41,678 nucleotides of DNA from Pseudomonadales bacterium. Its GTDB lineage: Bacteria > Pseudomonadota > Gammaproteobacteria > Pseudomonadales > Pseudohongiellaceae. The first letter of the stretch is position 1. Every line of letters begins with the position of its first letter. Shown here one piece after another: positions 36,191-41,678 of the stretch. Below the pieces are notes generated by a model. It had not been told where the DNA came from and did not search any database. It saw nothing but the letters and a program-made list of their open reading frames with translations. The stretch spans positions 1-41,678 of the forward strand of contig JAJDVS010000100.1 of NCBI GenBank assembly GCA_022825945.1. The letters are read 5' to 3'. The position numbers and the translations under genes are program-made.

Positions 36191-36951
36191 GAACCGACCT
36201 CCAGCAAGCCGAACACGAAGTCGTGTATTTCCGCCCAAGCTTTCGGGGTTCCAAATCGATCCAGGAATTCCTGCTCGAGAAATGGCAGTACCTGGCCGGA
36301 AAAACTTTCAAAGTCGAGCAAAAATACCTGTTCCAGCGCACGATCTCGGATTTCAGGGTCAATTTTTCCGATAGCGGAAAGATCGTGGCCGCCAAGACCA
36401 AGGATATACAGGTCAAATACGTCTCTGGCCTGGACGGCGGTCCGGTTTGCAAGCGCCTCCAGTTTTTGTTCCGCGGCTATCGAGGCGGGATAGTGTTGGC
36501 AAGGGAAAGAAATCTGGCGATACGGGAACACTACCGAATCGTCGATATTCTGCCTGACAAAATCCTTCCCTTCGTTTCGGCGCGAAAACTCTATCTTCGT
36601 GGGAAGCCTTTCTTTCGCCTCGGTGAGCAACTGCAATCGGAACCGTTGGGTGGTCGTGGTGTGCTTGGCCTTGTCGCTGTCGCCGACCAAGAGATCCGTT
36701 ATGCCAAAACTTCGCAGGGACCTTCGCAGGGCGGCACTTTCGAGAATCTTGTATCCGTTTTTTTTCAGAGTCGCCACGGACCCGCCCAGCACGTCGATAT
36801 CCATGTCTTCCGAATATCTCGGACTCCTGAAGAAAAACCGGAGGTTTGTCCCGCCTTTCAGGACAAACAGCGCCGGATCACAGACCTTCAGAAGCTGCGC
36901 CAGAAAGCTCAAATGGAAAACTTCCCTGAGTTGTCGGTGTGTGTATCGCAT
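36187..36951 (-). CDS. AbiEii/AbiGii-family nucleotidyltransferase toxin
   Basis: 254 residues. Nucleotidyltransferase motif I is seen as FVLKGGTNLRFFFRSPRYSE followed by DMDIDV (catalytic acidic pair); further family blocks are LPTKIEFSRR and EQKLEALANRTAVQARDVFD LYIL. Characterised AbiEii/MenA-type toxins transfer nucleotides, inhibiting growth, for example by modifying tRNA, and can abort phage infection. It comes first in the operon, the reverse of the usual abiEi-abiEii order. ATG 36951 has no Shine-Dalgarno and lies only 6 bases after a good -10, so the mRNA is probably leaderless. Confidence 0.85.
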   Translation of the reverse strand: MRYTHRQLREVFHLSFLAQLLKVCDPALFVLKGGTNLRFFFRSPRYSEDMDIDVLGGSVATLKKNGYKILESAALRRSLRSFGITDLLVGDSDKAKHTTTTQRFRLQLLTEAKERLPTKIEFSRRNEGKDFVRQNIDDSVVFPYRQISFPCQHYPASIAAEQKLEALANRTAVQARDVFDLYILGLGGHDLSAIGKIDPEIRDRALEQVFLLDFESFSGQVLPFLEQEFLDRFGTPKAWAEIHDFVFGLLEVGS

Positions 36952-36957
36952 GGCTTA

Positions 36958-37000
36958 ATTATGTATCTTGATTGCCGAATATGTCAATTCAAATACATAA
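36958..37000 (-). promoter_or_regulatory. Promoter and inverted-repeat operator of the abiE pair
   Basis: Minus strand: TTGACA (36987-36982), 18-bp spacer, CATAAT (36963-36958), then 6 bases to the ATG. An 8-bp perfect inverted repeat, TTATGTAT (36959-36966) with ATACATAA (36993-37000), brackets the promoter and fits AbiEi-type autorepression. The gap 37001-37203 beyond holds no gene, repeat family or clear terminator that I can recognise. Confidence 0.65.
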
Positions 37001-37203
37001 ATAAATCGTTCAGTTTTCCAGGATATTGAGTTACGCTGGATACATGTATGCGAAACGGGTGTTTTCCATACGCGCTTCGCTGCCATGTCAACAAAGCGCA
37101 TTTTTTCATGGCAATGCGTCTATGTACAAGAAACTGCCGGATTCTGGACCTCCAATGATGTTAATCGGCGGGGCAGTTTTGGCCCCCCACCCAAATCTAT
37201 TTC

Positions 37204-39210
37204 CTACTCAGGCAAAGCCATGGCCGTCAATCTCGGTCCGGTCTGCAGGATCACGTATTGCCTTCCTTCGTGGGTCCAGGTGCTCATGCCGTAGCGGCTG
37301 CGTTCGGGGACTTCGGCTTCGGCGAGTTTTTCGCCGGTGGCCTTGTCAACCGCGTAGAGCATGACCTGGCCTTCGCTGTTGACGTCGGAGTACATCAGCA
37401 TGTTGGGCGTGATGGTCATGGGGACGAGGTTGCCCGAGCCGGTGTTGCCGATGTCGAGGCCTTCCAGGGCCGGGTTGTTGAGTACGCGGCTCGGGGTTTC
37501 GCCGGCGGGGATCATCCAGGCGTGTTCGCCGGTGTTCATGTCGATGGCGGTGATGCGGCTGTAGGGGGGCTTGTACAGCGGGATGTCCGCCGGGTGGCGG
37601 GGAGCGCCGCCGCCGGGTCCGTCCGCGTACTGGGCGAAGGTTGTGCCCGTGGGCTCTTCGTATTGCAGGTCGGCTTCCTCGCCGGGGACGAGTTGCACCG
37701 GGCTGCAGGCTTTCTGGGAAGAGATGTACAGGTAGCCGGTGTTGGGATCGGCCACCGAGGGCGAGGTGATGTTCGCGCCGCCGCCACCGCCGGGGCAGAT
37801 CAGCGAAGCGCGCTTGCCCAGGGGATTGTCGCGGTGGATGGGCGGATTGAACAGCGGCCCCATTTCGTAGTCGGCCATGGCCGCGATCGCCTGTTGCCGC
37901 AGTTCGGGAGTGAAGTCCACCAGATCGTCGATGGAAACTCCCTGCATGTCGAAAGGCGCGGGCCGGGTGGGGAAGGACTGGGTGGGTGACAGCACTTCGC
38001 CGGGGACGATGGACGCAGGCACTTCGCGTTCCTCAAAGGGCCAGAGCGGCTCGCCGGTGAGGCGGTTGAAAGCATAGACGAAGCTTTGCTTGGTGACCTG
38101 CATCACCGCGGGGACGGGTTGGCCGTCCACATTCAGGTCGAGCAGGACCGGCGCCTGGGGATTGTCGTAGTTCCAGATGTCGTGCTTGACGGTCTGGAAA
38201 TGCCACACCCGCTCGCCGGTGCCCGCGTCAAGCGCGATCAGGCTGGTGCCGAAGAGATTGTCGCCGGGGCGGAAGCCGCCGTAATAGTCGATGGTGGCGC
38301 CATTGGTGGGAATGTAGACGATACCGTTTTCCGCGTCGGCGGAAATCGGCGCCCAGGACGAGACATCGCCGGTCCACTGCCAGGCGTCGTTTTCCCAGGT
38401 CTCGTGGCCGTACTCCCCGGGCCGGGGAATCACGTTGAACTTCCAGCGGAATTCGCCCGTGGTCTTGTCATAGCCCAGAATGTCGCCGGGCACGTTCTCG
38501 ATGCGGGCCTGGTTGTAGCCCTGTTCGGCGGAGTTGCCGACCACGATGGTGTCATTGACCACGATGGGCGGCGAAGAAGAGGTGATGTAGCCGGTTTCCA
38601 GCGGGATGCCCTCGTATGGATCGTAGGGGTGGCCGAGGTCGGCGAGCATGTCCACCACGCCGGTTTCGGGGAAGCCGTCCACGGGCACCTGGCCACCGAA
38701 GCCGTCCAGGGGAGCGCCGGTTTCCGCGTCCAGGGCCACCAGGAAGAAGCCCGGCGTGGCGACATAGATCACGCCGCGTCCGTCCACTTCATCGTAGGCG
38801 ATGCCCTTGCCGTAGTCGGCGCGCATGGAGTATTCCCAGCGCCGGGTGTTGGGCAGGCGATAGCTCCACAGGGTTTCGCCGCTGGCCGGGTCGAGGGCAA
38901 CGATGTGGCGGCGGTAGCCGGCCAGGGTGAACAGCTTGCCGTCGATGTAGCTCGGCGTCGCGCGGCCGCTTGCGGCGCCCATGCTGGCGCCGTCCCAGAC
39001 CCAGGCGACTTCGAGTTGGTCGAAGTTGTCGGCGGTGATCTGGGTGGATTCGGAGTAGCGGGTCTGGGCGAAATCATTACCCAGGGTGAACCACTCTACG
39101 GAATTCTGGGCGACGCCATCCTGGGCGGACAGGGAACCGGCGCCGAGCAGCATCGCGGCCATCAACAGGGCCTTGCCTGGGGCGCGGTGAATAGCAGGGG
39201 ACTTTTTCAT
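37204..39210 (-). CDS. PQQ-type beta-propeller dehydrogenase (quinoprotein), exported
   Basis: 668 residues. Signal peptide residues 1 to about 29 (hydrophobic GKALLMAAMLLGAGSLSA, cleavage before QDG). The mature protein has repeated propeller W-motifs, for example TLAGYRRHIVALDPASGETL, VWHFQTVKHDIWNYDNPQAP and FVYAFNRLTGEPLWPFEERE, matching PQQ-dependent alcohol/glucose dehydrogenases that oxidise substrates in the periplasm and pass electrons to the chain. There is no CxxCH haem motif and no adjacent Cys pair, so it is not a quinohaemoprotein or a classical methanol dehydrogenase. Substrate unknown. ATG 39210 has GAGG 7 bases upstream; a longer GTG start at 39222 is in frame. Confidence 0.88.
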   Translation of the reverse strand: MKKSPAIHRAPGKALLMAAMLLGAGSLSAQDGVAQNSVEWFTLGNDFAQTRYSESTQITADNFDQLEVAWVWDGASMGAASGRATPSYIDGKLFTLAGYRRHIVALDPASGETLWSYRLPNTRRWEYSMRADYGKGIAYDEVDGRGVIYVATPGFFLVALDAETGAPLDGFGGQVPVDGFPETGVVDMLADLGHPYDPYEGIPLETGYITSSSPPIVVNDTIVVGNSAEQGYNQARIENVPGDILGYDKTTGEFRWKFNVIPRPGEYGHETWENDAWQWTGDVSSWAPISADAENGIVYIPTNGATIDYYGGFRPGDNLFGTSLIALDAGTGERVWHFQTVKHDIWNYDNPQAPVLLDLNVDGQPVPAVMQVTKQSFVYAFNRLTGEPLWPFEEREVPASIVPGEVLSPTQSFPTRPAPFDMQGVSIDDLVDFTPELRQQAIAAMADYEMGPLFNPPIHRDNPLGKRASLICPGGGGGANITSPSVADPNTGYLYISSQKACSPVQLVPGEEADLQYEEPTGTTFAQYADGPGGGAPRHPADIPLYKPPYSRITAIDMNTGEHAWMIPAGETPSRVLNNPALEGLDIGNTGSGNLVPMTITPNMLMYSDVNSEGQVMLYAVDKATGEKLAEAEVPERSRYGMSTWTHEGRQYVILQTGPRLTAMALPE

Positions 39211-39303
39211 TATCAGCCTCACAAGAATCGATTATCAGGCAGGTGAAACAAAAGCGGAGGCTGACCCATCGTTTCTGGCATGTCAAGAAACAAAATGTTT
39301 CCT

Positions 39304-39388
39304 GATATTCTCTGAAAAACTCCATCCCCGGAGGCTCAGGCTCGGCTGTCCCCGCCTCGCATGCCGCCGCCCACCACAATCCGGCGGC
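39304..39388. repeat. Composite repeat: family-1 stub joined to inverted family-3 core
   Basis: 39304-39327 matches the start of family 1 at 23 of 24 bases, then breaks off in the first hairpin. 39339-39361 is the inverted 23-base family-3 core of 19402-19424 (22 matches). A GCCGCCG/CGGCGGC hairpin follows (39363-39388). The 246-bp gap 39211-39456 also has TTGACA on the minus strand (39286-39281) without a good -10. Confidence 0.75.
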
Positions 39389-39456
39389 GGCTTGCTGAGT
39401 CCCGAATGAACAAGAATCAATTTGCGATTCGGAATGAGCCGGGGATATTGTTCGTC

Positions 39457-40374
39457 TCAGCTTGGGATCAGAGTCTGCGTGAAGTTTTCTTTCTCCAGCC
39501 CGCCACGCAAGGCTGCTGACTGGGTGTTGGTGAGCGGGACGAGCGGTGGGCGGGGCTTGGCCCAGGTTTCGTCGCGGATGGCGATGGCGATTGCGGCTTT
39601 CACCGAGGCGACCATGGGGGCGGCTTCGAAGAGTTCGCGGATGCGGGTCAGGTTGGACTGGAGCTTCCCGGCTCCGTCCTGGCGCCAGTTGGCGCAGAGC
39701 GCGGCGATGGGGGCGGGGTTGATATTGGCGGTGGCCGAGATGCAGCCGGCGCCGCCTGCCCGCAGGGTCTTGAGCAGAAAGCGCTCGGAGCCGCAAAACA
39801 CCCGGAAGTCGTCCCAGCCGGCATCGATGAAAGCGGCGGTTTGCTCCCATTTTCCGGAACTGTCCTTGATGCCGGCAATGGCGCCGGGATAGGCCCTGAC
39901 GAGGCGGTTGATCACTTCCATGGGCCAGGGCGTCAGGGACATGGCGGGGAAGTGGTAGAGGTAGATCTGCAAATCCTCATTGCCCACCCGCTCGATGACT
40001 TCGGCAGTGTAGCCGAACAGGCCGTCTTGGCTGAGGTTCTTGTAGTAGAAAGGCGGCAGCAACAGCACCCGGGGGCAGCCTAGCGCCGCGGCCCTGGAAG
40101 TGAGTTCCGCGGTTTCGCTCAGGGAGCACAGTCCCGTACCGGGCATGATGCGGTCCGGGTCGGCGCCGGAGTCAAGCAATTGCTCGAGCAGGGCGGTCTT
40201 TTCCGCCATTGAAAGCGAGTTGGCTTCGCTGGTGGTGCCGAATACCGCGAGCTTTACTCCCTGGCCAAGCAGCCAGTGGCAGAAACGGATAAAGCGTTCC
40301 GAATCGGGATTGAGGTTTTCATCAAAGGGCGTAATCACCGGAGCCAGGGCTCCTTCGAGTCGGTCTATGCTCAT
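39457..40374 (-). CDS. Dihydrodipicolinate synthase/N-acetylneuraminate lyase family aldolase
   Basis: 305 residues, a TIM-barrel class I aldolase. Seen: ALAPVITPFDENLNPD, pyruvate-carboxylate loop FGTTSEANSLSMAEK (GTTGE-type), LLLPPFYYKNLSQDGLFGYT with the catalytic Tyr, and the Schiff-base Lys in AGIKDSSGKWEQ. The GTTSE and YYKN variations suggest a relative of DapA rather than the lysine-pathway enzyme itself; such paralogues act on sugar acids or hydroxy-oxo acids. ATG 40374 overlaps the lspA stop (ATGA). Confidence 0.88.
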   Translation of the reverse strand: MSIDRLEGALAPVITPFDENLNPDSERFIRFCHWLLGQGVKLAVFGTTSEANSLSMAEKTALLEQLLDSGADPDRIMPGTGLCSLSETAELTSRAAALGCPRVLLLPPFYYKNLSQDGLFGYTAEVIERVGNEDLQIYLYHFPAMSLTPWPMEVINRLVRAYPGAIAGIKDSSGKWEQTAAFIDAGWDDFRVFCGSERFLLKTLRAGGAGCISATANINPAPIAALCANWRQDGAGKLQSNLTRIRELFEAAPMVASVKAAIAIAIRDETWAKPRPPLVPLTNTQSAALRGGLEKENFTQTLIPS

Positions 40375-40874
40375 GGGTCGGCGTTCCTTGTGGTTTTGCG
40401 CGCCAGCAGGCCGTAGAGGATCATCGGCCAGATTCCCGCGTGAATCATCACGTCGGCGAGGTTGAATATGTAGTTCCAGTATGGGATATGCTGCAGGTTG
40501 ATGTAGTCGATCACGCTGCCGTGGAGGAGCCGGTCGATGACATTGCTCAGGCCGCCCCCGGCGATAAAGCCGAAACAGGCGTATTCGAAGCGCGAAATGC
40601 CGGCGCCAACAAACAGCCATAGCGCGATGCCCGCGAGCAGGCCGAGGCTGAGTGCGCCGAACAGCCAGCCATGGCCCTGCAGCAGCCCGAAGATGCCGCC
40701 GTGGTTGCGGATATGGGTCAGATGCACAAAGCCATTCCACTCCAGGGTGCCGTGGAGGGGGATGTTCTGGTTCACCCACCAGCCCACGGCCTGGGCGCAG
40801 GCAAGAGTCAGCCCGGCAATCAGGCAGAAAAGGAGGAAATCCGTCGTTCTGTTGTGGCGCAGGCTCCTAGACAA
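40371..40874 (-). CDS. lspA: Lipoprotein signal peptidase (signal peptidase II)
   Basis: 167 residues, four membrane helices. Cleaves prolipoproteins after lipid attachment, so it would process LolB, the TPR and the M28 proteins here. Catalytic Asp region GGGLSNVIDRLLHGSVIDYI and FNLADVMIHAGIWPMIL match the family (usual NxxDR...D and FNxAD). The start is TTG 40874 with AAGGGG 8 bases upstream, overlapping the end of the preceding gene by 8 bases; no ATG or GTG is available near. It is not in the common ileS-lspA setting. Confidence 0.9.
   Translation of the reverse strand: MSRSLRHNRTTDFLLFCLIAGLTLACAQAVGWWVNQNIPLHGTLEWNGFVHLTHIRNHGGIFGLLQGHGWLFGALSLGLLAGIALWLFVGAGISRFEYACFGFIAGGGLSNVIDRLLHGSVIDYINLQHIPYWNYIFNLADVMIHAGIWPMILYGLLARKTTRNADP
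40855..40870. repeat. Gene-end motif, partial copy 3
   Basis: GGCGCAGGCTCCT (40856-40868) is shared with 35553-35565. It overlaps the TAG stop of the phosphatase gene and the first codons of lspA. Confidence 0.45.
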
Positions 40875-41496
40875 CTTGCGACCCCTTGACGTGGGCGAAA
40901 GGCTGGTCGGCGTATTGCAGAATCTCGCCGGCGCCGCCGCGCTCAAGTTGCACGATGCTTTGGGCGCAATTGTGCATGGGATGCCAGGCCCAGAGGTCGC
41001 GCATGGGCAGCTTTTCAAAGAAACACAGCACCGACTTGATCAGGGCGCCATGGCTGACCACGGCAACGCGCTGGCCCAAATGCCGCCGGGCAATGCCGCG
41101 AATCGCCTGCAGGGCGCGCTCCTGCAGTTCAAAGAAGGTCTCCGCGCCTTCCACCTGGAACAAATGCGGCATGTGCCAGAAGTGATGCTGTGATTCCGGG
41201 TCTTCCACGGCGATTTCCGCGTGCAGGCGGCCTTCCCAGGGGCCGAGGTCGATCTCCCGCAGGGCGTCGACAAAGACCAGGTCTTCGTGACGGTCCGGAA
41301 AGGCTAGCCAGGCGGTCTCCTTGGTGCGCAGCGAACTGCTGCAATAGATGGCGTCATAATGGGTGTCCGCCAGCCGTTTGCCGAGTTCCACGGCCTGCCG
41401 GTTGCCTTTTTCATTCAGGCCCACATCGCATTGCCCCTGGACCCGCCGGTCCCGGTTCCACTGGGTTTCGCCATGCCGCAACAGATGCAGTTCCAT
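40867..41496 (-). CDS. Histidine phosphatase family protein (GpmB/CobC-like)
   Basis: 209 residues. Phosphohistidine motif LLRHGETQWN at the N-terminus, SSLRTKETA, the acid catalyst region LREIDLGPWEG and the second His in VVSHGALIKSVL. The family includes phosphoglycerate mutases, alpha-ribazole phosphatase and broad phosphatases; the sequence does not decide which. First gene of a minus-strand run with lspA and the aldolase. Confidence 0.88.
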   Translation of the reverse strand: MELHLLRHGETQWNRDRRVQGQCDVGLNEKGNRQAVELGKRLADTHYDAIYCSSSLRTKETAWLAFPDRHEDLVFVDALREIDLGPWEGRLHAEIAVEDPESQHHFWHMPHLFQVEGAETFFELQERALQAIRGIARRHLGQRVAVVSHGALIKSVLCFFEKLPMRDLWAWHPMHNCAQSIVQLERGGAGEILQYADQPFAHVKGSQVV

Positions 41497-41498
41497 AC

Positions 41499-41678
41499 TA
41501 GGGCCTGTTCACACTATGCGCTGTCGCTCTGCCGGATCTCTTTTTTCGTCCGGCAAGACGCCGCGAGCGCCTTGTGGTTGATCCACATGAGCGAGCGGCA
41601 ACGCCGCCGGGAGGAAAAAGAGACCCGGCCCTTCGGGTTGTGTCTGTCACGTCGCCACCCGGCGTTGCGACTCGCTCA
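41499..41678. repeat. Structured repeat or MITE-like element, cut by the window edge
   Basis: Starts TAGGGCCTGTTCACACTA upstream of the phosphatase gene. Contains the hairpin GCCGGA (41531-41536) with TCCGGC (41549-41554), and an inverted repeat of 41588-41611 with 41658-41678 (TGAGCGAG and GCAACGCCG shared, two small differences and a 2-3-base gap). No credible protein frame. It continues beyond the window. Confidence 0.55.

Noticed and set aside
38086-39246. 386-codon open frame antisense to the PQQ dehydrogenase
   Set aside because: Same GC-rich shadow effect; no motifs, and it spans the start region of the real gene.

Overview
The window is about 41.7 kb of GC-rich DNA from a gammaproteobacterium. 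Two things point there. The run hemA / TPR lipoprotein - lolB - ispE - tRNA/prs - rplY - pth - ychF is the arrangement I know from Pseudomonas and relatives, and the S10-spc-alpha ribosomal cluster has the standard gammaproteobacterial gene order and protein lengths. No rRNA or species marker is present, so I do not name a genus.

Layout. 1-987: edge-truncated sodium:solute symporter (minus). 988-1577: repeat-filled gap. 1578-4070: exported NHL beta-propeller protein and a CNT-type nucleoside transporter (plus). 4075-13403, all minus: M28 peptidase lipoprotein, ychF, pth, rplY, prs, tRNA-Gln, ispE, lolB, TPR lipoprotein. 13584-19317, plus and divergent from that block: hemA, prfA, prmC, moeB, rhlB. 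19555-34181: the complete S10, spc and alpha clusters, rpsJ to rplQ, including secY, rpmJ and rpoA. 34182-37203: an accessory patch with an intact vapBC pair, a broken DUF429 gene, a higA remnant and an intact abiE-type toxin-antitoxin pair in reversed order. 37204-41496, minus: PQQ-type beta-propeller dehydrogenase, DapA-family lyase, lspA and a histidine phosphatase. The right edge starts another highly structured repeat.

The most unusual feature is not a gene but the spacer DNA. Almost every gap over about 140 bp is packed with short perfect hairpins, many with 3-base loops and a GCGNAGC core. At least three dispersed repeat families can be recognised within this one window. They also intrude on genes. 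They encode part of an 88-residue extra tail on ribosomal protein L15, supply the stop codons of prmC and rpmD, supply the lolB start codon and the prfA ribosome-binding site, overlap the 3' end of tRNA-Gln, and form an eight-hairpin block inside the ribosomal operon between rpmJ and rpsM.

Functionally the window combines translation (ribosomal proteins, RF1 and its methylase PrmC, Pth, YchF), RNA turnover (RhlB), precursor supply (HemA for tetrapyrroles, Prs for PRPP, IspE for isoprenoids, MoeB for molybdopterin) and envelope work (LolB, LspA, SecY), plus secreted or periplasmic catabolic proteins. All gene calls rest on reading translated motifs and recalled family knowledge; no database search was run.
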